The notes below the pieces were generated by a model. The model saw only the letters and a program-made list of their open reading frames with translations. It was not told the DNA's origin and did not search any database. A stretch of DNA of 8,470 nucleotides, taken from the NCBI GenBank assembly GCA_039680225.1, contig JBDKTK010000269.1, forward strand, positions 1 through 8,470, in the 5' to 3' direction. Shown piece by piece: positions 1 through 5,657 of the stretch; the first letter of the stretch is position 1; each line of letters begins with the position of its first letter. This DNA comes from JBDKTK01 sp039680225 (GTDB lineage Bacteria > Desulfobacterota > Syntrophia > Syntrophales > UBA4778). The position numbers and the translations under genes are program-made.

Positions 1-342
1 CCGGAACGCGAGTCGGTCCGCGACGACCAGGAGGTTTTGGAGCTGAGCATCTTTGATCTGATAGCAGCCTTCCAGAAAGTCCTCTCGACAATGAAAAAAG
101 AGGATATAATGGAAATTGAAGGGGAGAGGTTTTCGCTTACGGATACAATCAGTGAAATCCTCGAGAGACTGCAATCAGCAAAAGACATGACATTCAATGA
201 ACTGCTCGGGGAGGGATTCACCCGGAGGAGGCTTGTCTATAATTTCCTTGCGATCCTGGAATTGATGAAACTGAAAATGATCAGGGCCCGCCAGGCCGCG
301 CCTTTCGGCGTGATCAGGATCTTTCTTGCGGTGGAGGAATAA
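1..342 (+). CDS. scpA: Segregation and condensation protein A, C-terminal part (5' end outside window)
   Basis: ScpA is the kleisin-type subunit of the SMC-ScpA-ScpB condensin complex, which compacts and separates newly replicated chromosomes in the cytoplasm. The frame is open from base 1, so this is the last 113 residues of a longer gene; the TTG at position 37 is an internal leucine codon and not a start. The visible part ends in the winged-helix-like C-terminal domain that binds the SMC head. A helix-rich stretch containing TFNELLGEGFTRRRLVYNFL is followed by LAILELMKLKMIRARQ and a beta-type ending, VIRIFLAVEE. The stop codon shares its last A with the scpB ATG (TAATG), so the two are translationally coupled. 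Identification rests on the C-terminal pattern and on the scpA-scpB-rluB order, which is widely conserved. The assignment is firm although the N-terminus is missing. Confidence 0.9.
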   Translation, partial: PERESVRDDQEVLELSIFDLIAAFQKVLSTMKKEDIMEIEGERFSLTDTISEILERLQSAKDMTFNELLGEGFTRRRLVYNFLAILELMKLKMIRARQAAPFGVIRIFLAVEE

Positions 343-1139
343 TGGAGGATTTAAGAGCAATAATCGAGGCCATGATTTTTTCCTCGGAAACGCCACTGTC
401 CGTAAATAAAATGAAGGACGCACTGGGCGATGTGGCGGAAAAATCGGATATCCTCAGGGAAATAGAGGAAATCAAAGAGGAGCATTTCAACCGGGCAGGC
501 GGGTTCACCCTCGAAGAAATAGCGGGCGGCTACCAGTTCAGGACCAGGGCCGATCTGGCCTCCTGGGTCCGGAAGATAAGGGGCATAAAGCCCGGCTCGC
601 TTTCCCCTGCCGCGATGGAGACGCTCGCGGTGATTGCCTATCGTCAGCCCGTGCTGAAAGCCGATATAGAAAGGGTGCGCGGCGTGGATGTAAGCGGCCC
701 CCTGAAGGGTCTGATGGAGAAAAAGCTGATAAAGATGCTGGGCCGCAAGGATGTGCCGGGAAGGCCAATGATGTACGGCACTTCCCGGGAGTTCCTGGAA
801 TCATTTAATCTGAAGGACCTGAGCGAACTGCCCACCTTGAGAGAGCTTAAAGAGCTTCAGGATGAAATGGGCGAGACAGGCGACATATTCGAAGCAAGCG
901 AGAGCGAAGCAGTTCGGAGTGAAGCAACCCTGGGCGAAGCAGGAGAGAGCGAAAACGACCAGGGCGGACCGGATCAGGGCGAAGCGATGTATGATGAAGC
1001 CGACCCGGGCGAAGCAATCCCGGGGGAAACAGCCGGGAGTGAAGCCGGCCAGAGTCAATCCGGACGGAACGAAGCCGGCGGGAGCGAAACGGCCGGCATG
1101 GTCGAAGGCCCCGAAAAGGCAGGAGAATCAGGAGAATAA
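342..1139 (+). CDS. scpB: Segregation and condensation protein B with a repetitive acidic C-terminal tail
   Basis: ScpB dimerises and binds ScpA to build the SMC condensin complex for chromosome segregation. Residues 1-160 match the family: the N-terminal winged helix opens with MEDLRAIIEAMIFSSETPLS, and the second contains the hallmark LSPAAMETLAVIAYRQP (about 88-103), then VRGVD, a GRKDVPGRP turn near 134-141, and YGTSREFLESFNLKDLSELP. The start is supported by a GGAGG ribosome site 4-5 bases upstream and by the TAATG overlap with scpA. At 265 residues it is longer than a typical ScpB of roughly 180-220. The excess is a low-complexity tail from residue 184 on, built of pentapeptides such as SEAxx and GEAxx and rich in Glu, Gly and Ser. 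The tail is encoded by a 15-bp tandem repeat described separately. It is probably disordered; I infer no specific function for it. The stop overlaps the next gene's ATG (TAATG). Confidence 0.93.
   Translation: MEDLRAIIEAMIFSSETPLSVNKMKDALGDVAEKSDILREIEEIKEEHFNRAGGFTLEEIAGGYQFRTRADLASWVRKIRGIKPGSLSPAAMETLAVIAYRQPVLKADIERVRGVDVSGPLKGLMEKKLIKMLGRKDVPGRPMMYGTSREFLESFNLKDLSELPTLRELKELQDEMGETGDIFEASESEAVRSEATLGEAGESENDQGGPDQGEAMYDEADPGEAIPGETAGSEAGQSQSGRNEAGGSETAGMVEGPEKAGESGE
891..1100 (+). repeat. 15-bp coding minisatellite, 14 units, in the 3' part of scpB
   Basis: Reading in 15-base steps from 891, most units begin GAAGCA, GAAGCC or GAAACA and end in GGC, AGC or AGT. Examples are units at 891, 906, 921, 936, 981, 996, 1011, 1026, 1041, 1071 and 1086. 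Two units (951, 966) and the one at 1056 are more diverged. In the scpB frame each unit encodes a pentapeptide of the form E-A-x-x-[S/G]. Because 15 is a multiple of three, gain or loss of units keeps the frame. The other reading frames also show five-residue periodicity, as expected from any 15-bp repeat. The diverged units suggest an old array. Confidence 0.88.
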
Positions 1140-1852
1140 TGAGAGAGCGCTTGCAGAAGGTCCTGTCGGCAGCGGGCGTGACTTCCCGCCGGACGGCGGA
1201 AAAGATGATCCTGGAAGGCCGGATTTCAGTAAACGGCGAGGTTGTCAGGGAGCTCGGGACCAAGGCCGACCCCGAACTCGATGAGATCAGGGTGGATGGA
1301 AGCCTGATCTCCACGGAAGTTTCCCGGGTCTATGTAATGCTCTATAAGCCACGGGGATACGTGACGACGCTCAAAGACCCGGAGGGAAGGCCCATTGTCC
1401 GGGACCTGCTGGGGGACATCGTGGAGCGGATCTTCCCGGTCGGGCGCCTGGATTACGATTCCGAGGGCCTGCTCCTGCTCACAAATGACGGAGATTTCGC
1501 TCAGAGGCTCCAGCACCCGAAGTTCAAAATGCCCAAGCGCTACCTGGTAAAGGTCAGGGGCGGCATTACTGCAAAAGACGTGGCGGCCGTTGAAAAAGGG
1601 GTAAAGCTCGAGGACGGCATGTTCAAGCCTGTAGAGTTCAAGGTTGAAGACCGCAATCCGAGGAGCACCTGGGTTTACGTGACGATCCATGAAGGCCGCA
1701 ACCGGGTGATCCGCAGGTTTTTCGAAGAGCTGGGGCACCCCGTCGCCCGGCTCGTCCGGGTCGGAATCGGGGAAATCGACCTCGGAGACCTGAAGGAGGG
1801 CAGCTACCGGCACCTGAAAAAATGGGAAATAAAGAAACTGGGTCAATATTGA
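1139..1852 (+). CDS. rluB: RsuA/RluB/E/F-family rRNA pseudouridine synthase
   Basis: This enzyme isomerises a specific uridine to pseudouridine in ribosomal RNA; by size and context it is most likely the 23S rRNA RluB type. Residues 1-60 form an S4 RNA-binding domain (RLQKVLSAAGVTSRRTAEKMI, then GRISVNGEVV). The catalytic domain carries VGRLDYDSEGLLLLTNDG at about 101-118, with Asp105 as the expected nucleophile. Later family motifs are KRYLVKV, EGRNRVIRRFFEELGHPVARLVR at about 185-207, and a C-terminal G-x-YRHLKKWEI. The 237-residue length is normal, and none of the catalytic residues I can recognise is missing. The ATG overlaps the scpB stop (TAATG), with GGAG four bases upstream at 1131-1134. 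The gene directly follows scpB, as in many bacteria. RsuA or RluE/F specificity cannot be excluded from sequence alone. Confidence 0.92.
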   Translation: MRERLQKVLSAAGVTSRRTAEKMILEGRISVNGEVVRELGTKADPELDEIRVDGSLISTEVSRVYVMLYKPRGYVTTLKDPEGRPIVRDLLGDIVERIFPVGRLDYDSEGLLLLTNDGDFAQRLQHPKFKMPKRYLVKVRGGITAKDVAAVEKGVKLEDGMFKPVEFKVEDRNPRSTWVYVTIHEGRNRVIRRFFEELGHPVARLVRVGIGEIDLGDLKEGSYRHLKKWEIKKLGQY

Positions 1853-1890
1853 CGCAAGTCACTGAGACGTTGAACTTGAGAAAATTAGAC

Positions 1891-1918
1891 TTGACTTTCA
1901 AGGCAAAATAAATAATAT
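1891..1918 (+). promoter_or_regulatory. Candidate sigma-70 promoter for the IHF/HU gene
   Basis: TTGACT at 1891-1896 (5 of 6 to the -35 consensus) is followed by a 16-base spacer and TAATAT at 1913-1918 (4 of 6 to the -10). It lies in an AT-rich part of the 125-bp gap between rluB and the IHF/HU gene and predicts a leader of about 50 bases. A short stem in that leader (CCAAC at 1940-1944 with GTTGG at 1953-1957) is visible but weak. The promoter is a prediction from pattern only. Confidence 0.5.
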
Positions 1919-1966
1919 TTTCAACCAACTTAAGCAATTCCAACATCACAGGGTTGGGAGTTCCGC

Positions 1967-1972
1967 AGGGGG
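1967..1972 (+). promoter_or_regulatory. Ribosome binding site fixing the IHF/HU start
   Basis: AGGGGG lies five bases upstream of the ATG at 1978. It favours that ATG over an in-frame TTG at 1954, which would place the purine-rich run inside the coding region and add eight residues that the family does not have. Confidence 0.75.
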
Positions 1973-1977
1973 TAGTT

Positions 1978-2253
1978 ATGAATAAATCCGGTTTGATCGA
2001 GGCTTTGAGCAAAAAAGAGAATCTGACTGAAAAAAAGGCCATGGACATAATAAGCCTGGTCTTCAACGGTTTTGTCGATGAATTGAAGAAGGGCGGCAGG
2101 ATCGAGATCCGCGGTTTCGGGAGCTTTGTCGTCAGAGAATATCAGTCCTATACCGGGCGAAACCCCAAGACCGGCAGCAATATCAAAGTTTCCCCCAAGA
2201 AACTCCCGTTCTTTAAGGTTGGAAAAGAGCTTAAGGAAATAATAAACAAATAA
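1978..2253 (+). CDS. ihfB: IHF-beta / HU family DNA-bending protein
   Basis: This is a small basic nucleoid protein that acts as a dimer and bends DNA, with roles in chromosome packing, recombination and transcription. From the ATG it has 91 residues, the normal family length. It begins MNKSGLIEALSKKENLTEKKA. The hallmark RIEIRGFGSF occupies 41-50, and TGRNPKTG follows at 59-66 and contains the proline (63) that intercalates into DNA. The protein ends in FFKVGKELKEIINK. RIEIRGFGSF and TGRNPKTG are closer to IHF-beta than to classical HU, and proteins of this look are common in Desulfobacterota. Whether it works as a homodimer or with an IHF-alpha partner cannot be told here. It appears to be a single-gene transcript, with its own promoter candidate and a strong terminator after it. 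Confidence 0.9.
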   Translation: MNKSGLIEALSKKENLTEKKAMDIISLVFNGFVDELKKGGRIEIRGFGSFVVREYQSYTGRNPKTGSNIKVSPKKLPFFKVGKELKEIINK

Positions 2254-2280
2254 CCTGTTCGCATCAGGACCTGCTAATTG

Positions 2281-2307
2281 AAAAGGGATCATCATTGATC
2301 CCTTTTT
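2281..2307 (+). terminator. Rho-independent terminator after the IHF/HU gene
   Basis: A perfect 11-bp stem (AAAAGGGATCA at 2281-2291 with TGATCCCTTTT at 2296-2306) closes a four-base TCAT loop and runs into a T-run at 2303-2307. It starts 27 bases after the ihfB stop. The A-rich left arm facing the T-rich right arm means it could also act in the other direction. Its end is only 13 bases from the next gene's ATG. Confidence 0.88.
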
Positions 2308-2320
2308 GTATCTGAAATCT

Positions 2321-3187
2321 ATGGAATATCCAGACAGCCGGCCGGAATCCGTTGCCCCCGGAAAGAAACAAATCCCGATCCTCCATATTACCCTTTTCCT
2401 TATTACTGTCCTCACGACCATCTTTGCCGGCGCTCTCCAGCAGGGGGTTGATCCGCTGGAAGACTATGCCGGCCTGCTCAAGGGAGTCCCTTTTGCCTGC
2501 TCCCTCCTTTTTATCCTGGGCTCCCATGAATTCGGCCATTACTACATGGCGCGCCGCAACGGGGTGGACGCCACTTTACCCCTGTTTATCCCCGCCCCTT
2601 CCATTATTGGTACATTCGGGGCCGTCATCAAGATGAAGTCCCCCATCATGGACCGCCGTTCCCTGATCGATATCGGCGCGGCCGGGCCGCTGGTCGGGTT
2701 TGTGGTGACAATCCCCATACTCATAACGGGCCTGTGCCTTTCAAAAATGCAGCCGATCCCTTCGGAAGGGGCCATAACGCTGGGGTCCTCGGCCCTGATG
2801 ACTTTTTTGAGCTGGATGGTGCACGGGCCGCTGCCGGAGGGGATGGATGTCGTGCTTCACCCGCTGGCCTTTTCCGGCTGGATAGGCCTGCTCGTGACCT
2901 CCCTCAACCTGATGCCTGTCGGGCAGCTCGACGGGGGCCATGTGGCCTATGCCCTTTTCGGCTATCGCCAGAAATACCTGGGGTGGGTTTTTGTTGCGGT
3001 CATCGTATTTCTCGGTGTTTTTGTCAGTGCCGGCTGGCTTATCTGGGCGATATTTCCGTTTTTCGTCGGAGTCAAACACCCGCCCGTGGTTTACGACTGG
3101 GTGCCCCTCGATCCGAGGAGGAAGATGATCGGCTGGCTCACCATCCTCATTTTTATCCTGACCTTTACCCCGGCGCCGATGATGTAA
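2321..3187 (+). CDS. Site-2 protease family (M50) membrane zinc metalloprotease
   Basis: This is a polytopic inner-membrane protease of the M50/S2P superfamily, whose members cut transmembrane segments, for example of anti-sigma factors; its substrate is unknown. Counting from the ATG (288 residues), a first hydrophobic segment lies near 22-40. The zinc-binding motif HEFGH is at 69-73 in LGSHEFGHYYMARRNGVDATLP. IPAPSIIGTFGAVIKMKSP follows, then GAAGPLVGF near 119-127. The second metal and catalytic motif NLMPVGQLDGGH is at about 196-207. Further membrane segments follow, and the C-terminal end is hydrophobic. I see no PDZ domain. The layout resembles the S2P subgroup related to plant EGY proteins. 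The start at 2321 has no Shine-Dalgarno sequence, and the only upstream alternative is a TTG at 2306 inside the terminator. The 3' end overlaps znuB on the other strand by 23 bp. Confidence 0.88.
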   Translation: MEYPDSRPESVAPGKKQIPILHITLFLITVLTTIFAGALQQGVDPLEDYAGLLKGVPFACSLLFILGSHEFGHYYMARRNGVDATLPLFIPAPSIIGTFGAVIKMKSPIMDRRSLIDIGAAGPLVGFVVTIPILITGLCLSKMQPIPSEGAITLGSSALMTFLSWMVHGPLPEGMDVVLHPLAFSGWIGLLVTSLNLMPVGQLDGGHVAYALFGYRQKYLGWVFVAVIVFLGVFVSAGWLIWAIFPFFVGVKHPPVVYDWVPLDPRRKMIGWLTILIFILTFTPAPMM

Positions 3188-3992
3188 GCTTTCCGTGAGC
3201 GGCTGCCTTCAGGAATTTTACAGCCCCCAGCAGGCCGCCCCCGATCAGGATAATGACGGCTCCGGAAGGCAACTCAACGAAATAAGAAACCGCAAGTCCG
3301 CCCAGGCAGATCAGCGCCCCGATCAGAACTGAAATCAGCATAATAGTCTTGAACCGGATCGAGAGCTCGTTGGCTATGGCCACCGGTATCGTCAGCAGCG
3401 CGATTATCAAAACAATCCCCACCACCTGGATCAGCGCCACAATGGATACGGCGACCAGCAGCAGCAGGCCGACGTTGAGGGCCCTCACCGGGAGCCCGCG
3501 GGCGCGGGAAAACTCCTCGTCCAGCGTAATTGAGACGAAACCCTTGAAATATACGGTTATGAAGAGCAGCACGAGGCAGACCAGGACTGATATGATAATG
3601 ATGTTGAACCGGGGCACGGTCAGGATGTTCCCGAAAAGAAAGCTCATGAGGTCGGGCGTGAAGCCGGGCGTCAGATAGATGAAAATAATCCCGATCGCCA
3701 TCCCGACCGACCACAGGATGCCGATCAGCAGGTCGTTGCGGTAAAGGCTCTTTTCTTCAAAAAGGCCGATGATCACGGCAGTCAGCAGCACGAACCCGAT
3801 CGCGCCGTATAACGGGTTGAAGCCCGCCCAGTAAGCAATGCCGAGCCCGCCGAAGGCCGTGTGGCTCAGTCCGTCGCTGATGAATACCATCCTCTTCGAA
3901 ACTACGAACGGTCCTATCAGGCCGCAGGCAATACTGGCCAGGATGCCGGCAGCAATGGCGTTCTGGATAAATTCGTAGGAGAGTATTTCCAT
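3165..3992 (-). CDS. znuB: Zinc/manganese ABC transporter permease (ZnuB-like)
   Basis: This is the membrane subunit of a metal-uptake ABC transporter of the ABC-3 family. It forms the channel through which zinc (less likely manganese) delivered by ZnuA crosses the inner membrane, driven by ZnuC. From the chosen ATG it has 275 residues, the usual size, with about eight hydrophobic segments. Recognisable family stretches are IACGLIGPFVVSKRMVFISDGLSHTAFGGLG near the N-terminus, DEEFSRARGLPV in the middle (the cytoplasmic region that meets the ATPase), and VVGIVLIIALLTIPVAIA. SGAVIILIGGG lies near the end. An ATG seven codons upstream would place the ribosome site AAGGAG inside the gene, so the ATG at 3992 is preferred. 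It is the last gene of the operon, 60 bases after znuC, with a GC-rich hairpin in between. Confidence 0.92.
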   Translation of the reverse strand: MEILSYEFIQNAIAAGILASIACGLIGPFVVSKRMVFISDGLSHTAFGGLGIAYWAGFNPLYGAIGFVLLTAVIIGLFEEKSLYRNDLLIGILWSVGMAIGIIFIYLTPGFTPDLMSFLFGNILTVPRFNIIIISVLVCLVLLFITVYFKGFVSITLDEEFSRARGLPVRALNVGLLLLVAVSIVALIQVVGIVLIIALLTIPVAIANELSIRFKTIMLISVLIGALICLGGLAVSYFVELPSGAVIILIGGGLLGAVKFLKAAAHGKLTSSAPG

Positions 3993-3996
3993 TGAA

Positions 3997-4002
3997 CTCC
4001 TT
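3997..4002 (-). promoter_or_regulatory. Ribosome binding site fixing the znuB start
   Basis: On the minus strand AAGGAG lies four bases before the ATG at 3992. It argues against the in-frame ATG at 4013, from which translation would run through this site. Confidence 0.75.
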
Positions 4003-4014
4003 CTTCTGTTCATA

Positions 4015-4036
4015 GGGGCGCATGGCCGTGCGCCCC
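4015..4036. repeat. GC-rich palindrome (hairpin) between znuC and znuB
   Basis: GGGGCGCA at 4015-4022 pairs perfectly with TGCGCCCC at 4029-4036 around a six-base loop (TGGCCG). It fills most of the 60-bp spacer between two genes of one operon. There is no T-run after it in the direction of transcription, so it does not look like a terminator. A role in message stability or in lowering znuB expression is possible. Alternatively it is a copy of a dispersed short palindromic repeat. Confidence 0.7.
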
Positions 4037-4052
4037 CGCATCTCGCGCTCGA

Positions 4053-4790
4053 TCAGTGCCTGTTGAGCAGCACGTGCGGTATCCCGTGCCCGAGCAATTC
4101 CACCGGGCAGCCGTAGACGTCTTCCAGGTGCCCCGCCTCCAGCTCTCCCCTGTTATGGTAATGAAGGCTGCGGTTCACGCAGGCCACATGCTTGTAAATA
4201 CCGGCGAAAGGCGTCGGGTCGTGGGTCACGATCACGATTGTCATGTCCCTGTGCAGGTCGTTGAGCAGGTCAACGAGAGTTGACTGGGACGGCTGGTCGA
4301 TGGACGTGGTCGGCTCGTCAAGGAGCAGGACGGCCGGGTCCGACACGAGGGCGCGCGAAATCAGCAGCCGCTGCACTTCACCCCCGGAGAGGGAGTTGAT
4401 GTTTTCGTTCCTTTTTTCGACAAGGTTGAGCCTCTCGAGGATCGCGGCGGCCTTGTCCCGGTCTGCACCTGTGTATCTCTTCAGGTAATTGCCCCTGCCG
4501 ATGCAGCCTGTCAGGACCATATCAAGCACGCTGATGGGAAAGCTCCGGTTGAAATCGGAGAACTGCGGGACATAGCCGAGCCGGTTTTTTATCGCGGGGT
4601 GAATATTGATCTCGCCCCTCCACGGCTTCAATATCCCCGTTATGAGTTTAAGGAGCGTTGTTTTGCCCCCGCCGTTGGGGCCCATCATCAGGATGTAGTC
4701 GCCCTCGTAAATGTCGATGTTTATATCTTCGAGCAGCGGGGCATTGCCGAACCCGAAATAAAGATTTCTGACCTCTATGAGCTTTTTCAT
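4053..4790 (-). CDS. znuC: Zinc ABC transporter ATP-binding protein (ZnuC-like)
   Basis: This cytoplasmic ATPase powers metal import through ZnuB. In its 245 residues all ABC motifs are intact: Walker A GPNGGGKTT at 37-45, Q-loop YVPQ near 73-76, signature LSGGEVQ at 134-140, Walker B LLLDEP at 155-160, and the H-loop histidine at 190 (VTHD). The C-terminal 45 residues are rich in potential metal ligands: seven histidines (201, 210, 212, 221, 236, 240, 245) and two cysteines (204, 228), including YGCPVELLGHGIPHVLLNRH. I recall similar endings in related metal-transport ATPases, so this is probably a subfamily trait. The ATG overlaps the znuA stop as ATGA, which means tight coupling. No strong Shine-Dalgarno is seen, which fits translation by re-initiation. 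Confidence 0.93.
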   Translation of the reverse strand: MKKLIEVRNLYFGFGNAPLLEDINIDIYEGDYILMMGPNGGGKTTLLKLITGILKPWRGEINIHPAIKNRLGYVPQFSDFNRSFPISVLDMVLTGCIGRGNYLKRYTGADRDKAAAILERLNLVEKRNENINSLSGGEVQRLLISRALVSDPAVLLLDEPTTSIDQPSQSTLVDLLNDLHRDMTIVIVTHDPTPFAGIYKHVACVNRSLHYHNRGELEAGHLEDVYGCPVELLGHGIPHVLLNRH

Positions 4791-5629
4791 TTTCTTAACG
4801 CCCCGCTCACTTTAATTGCAGTGTTCCTTGTCCCGCTCAGCCAGTTGCGGTCCAGCGGGTCGATTTCCTCCAGGCTTCCGCCGATCTCGGCGGCAATGGT
4901 TTTGGCGTTCTTCCGGTCGAAACCCTTCTGGATGAGGACCTTTTTTATGCCCTTGCTCCTGGCGAGGTCGATGACGCCGCGGATATGGGACGCGCTGGGC
5001 GACTTGCCTTCAGTTTCGATGGAAACCTGGCGCAATTTGTACTCGGCCGCAAAATAGGCCAGGGCCGGATGATAGATGAGGAACGTCCCTCCCTCTTTTC
5101 CTTTCAGCAGCGCCTTGATCTCCCTGTCGAGGGCGTCGATGTCTTTCACGAAGGAATCCAGGTTGCGCTTGTAATATGAGCTGCCGGCGGGATCGAAACC
5201 CGAGAGCCCCTTGTAAATGTTAAAGGCGGCCTGCCTGACGGCGGAGGGCGCGGCCCAGATATGAGGGTCGTCGTCCAGCAGTTTGACTCCGTCCGACATG
5301 GTTATCAATTTAATTTTCTTTTTGGCGAGGGCCGGATCGATATGGCGGGTTTCAAAGGTGAAGCCCGGGACCCCGACCCGCACGTATATCTGCGCCTTCG
5401 CAAGCCTGATAAGCTGCTGGGGCGTCGGTTCATAGGAGTCATGGTCGCTGTGGCCGGGCAGCATTACCTGGACGTCCACTTTATCGCCCCCGATCCTCTC
5501 GACAAAATAGGCCTGCGGCGGAACGCTCACGGAAACCCGGACCTTCCCGGCTGCCCGGGCCGGGCCGGCGAAAACCAGCGGCATTAATATTAAAACAAAC
5601 AGAACAACCCTGAATTCGATTCGATTCAT
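4787..5629 (-). CDS. znuA: Periplasmic zinc-binding protein of ABC transporter (ZnuA-like)
   Basis: This solute-binding protein of the cluster A-I (ZnuA/TroA) family captures zinc in the periplasm and hands it to ZnuB. It has 280 residues from the ATG at 5629. An N-terminal signal peptide has a basic start (MNRIEFR), a hydrophobic core to about residue 21, and a likely cut after ARA near 24-26. Expected metal ligands are His63 (in HDSYEPTP), His123 (in DPHIW), His187 (in YHPAL) and Asp257 (in EIDPLD). They follow the family order but are inferred from motif position. The long His/Asp-rich loop of many ZnuA proteins is reduced here to GHSDHD. Manganese rather than zinc remains possible, though the adjoining Fur-type regulator and family resemblance favour zinc. 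The gene starts 28 bases after the regulator stop and overlaps znuC by four bases. Confidence 0.91.
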   Translation of the reverse strand: MNRIEFRVVLFVLILMPLVFAGPARAAGKVRVSVSVPPQAYFVERIGGDKVDVQVMLPGHSDHDSYEPTPQQLIRLAKAQIYVRVGVPGFTFETRHIDPALAKKKIKLITMSDGVKLLDDDPHIWAAPSAVRQAAFNIYKGLSGFDPAGSSYYKRNLDSFVKDIDALDREIKALLKGKEGGTFLIYHPALAYFAAEYKLRQVSIETEGKSPSASHIRGVIDLARSKGIKKVLIQKGFDRKNAKTIAAEIGGSLEEIDPLDRNWLSGTRNTAIKVSGALRK

Positions 5630-5635
5630 TGCCGA

Positions 5636-5641
5636 TCCTTT
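5636..5641 (-). promoter_or_regulatory. Ribosome binding site fixing the znuA start
   Basis: AAAGGA on the minus strand is six bases before the ATG at 5629. It excludes an in-frame TTG at 5647, which lies upstream of this site and would put it inside the gene. Confidence 0.7.
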
Positions 5642-5642
5642 T

Positions 5643-5657
5643 AGCAACTATTTTGCA
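5643..5657. promoter_or_regulatory. Possible second Fur/Zur-like element between the regulator gene and znuA
   Basis: AGCAACTATTTTGCA matches the core of the palindrome upstream of the regulator gene (TGCAACTGATATGCA at 6120-6134) at 11 of 15 positions, in the same orientation. It contains GCAA-N5-TTGC, an inverted repeat, but lacks the outer GAAA/TTTC arms. It sits in the 28-base gap directly before the znuA ribosome site. A further small palindrome, ATTGC-T-GCAAT, lies at 5664-5674 inside the end of the regulator gene. This is a weak prediction. Confidence 0.35.

Noticed and set aside
801..1058. - strand ORF with repeats such as CFAxx resembling pentapeptide-repeat proteins
   Set aside because: It is the antisense reading of the same 15-bp minisatellite; the scpB frame is fixed by the conserved N-terminal fold and coupling.
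862..1284. + strand ORF of 140 codons with AKQ-rich five-residue periodicity overlapping scpB and rluB
   Set aside because: It is the shifted frame of the 15-bp repeat; any 15-bp repeat gives pentapeptide periodicity in all frames. No ribosome site or family motif is seen.
1226..1846. 206-codon antisense ORF opposite rluB
   Set aside because: It lies entirely antisense to a well-supported enzyme, with no ribosome site or recognisable motifs; long antisense ORFs are common in GC-rich coding DNA.
1850..1902. Small hairpins after rluB (TGAC-GCAA-GTCA, and CTTGA/TCAAG) as terminator candidates
   Set aside because: The stems are 4-5 bp and lack a T-run; they are too weak to call.
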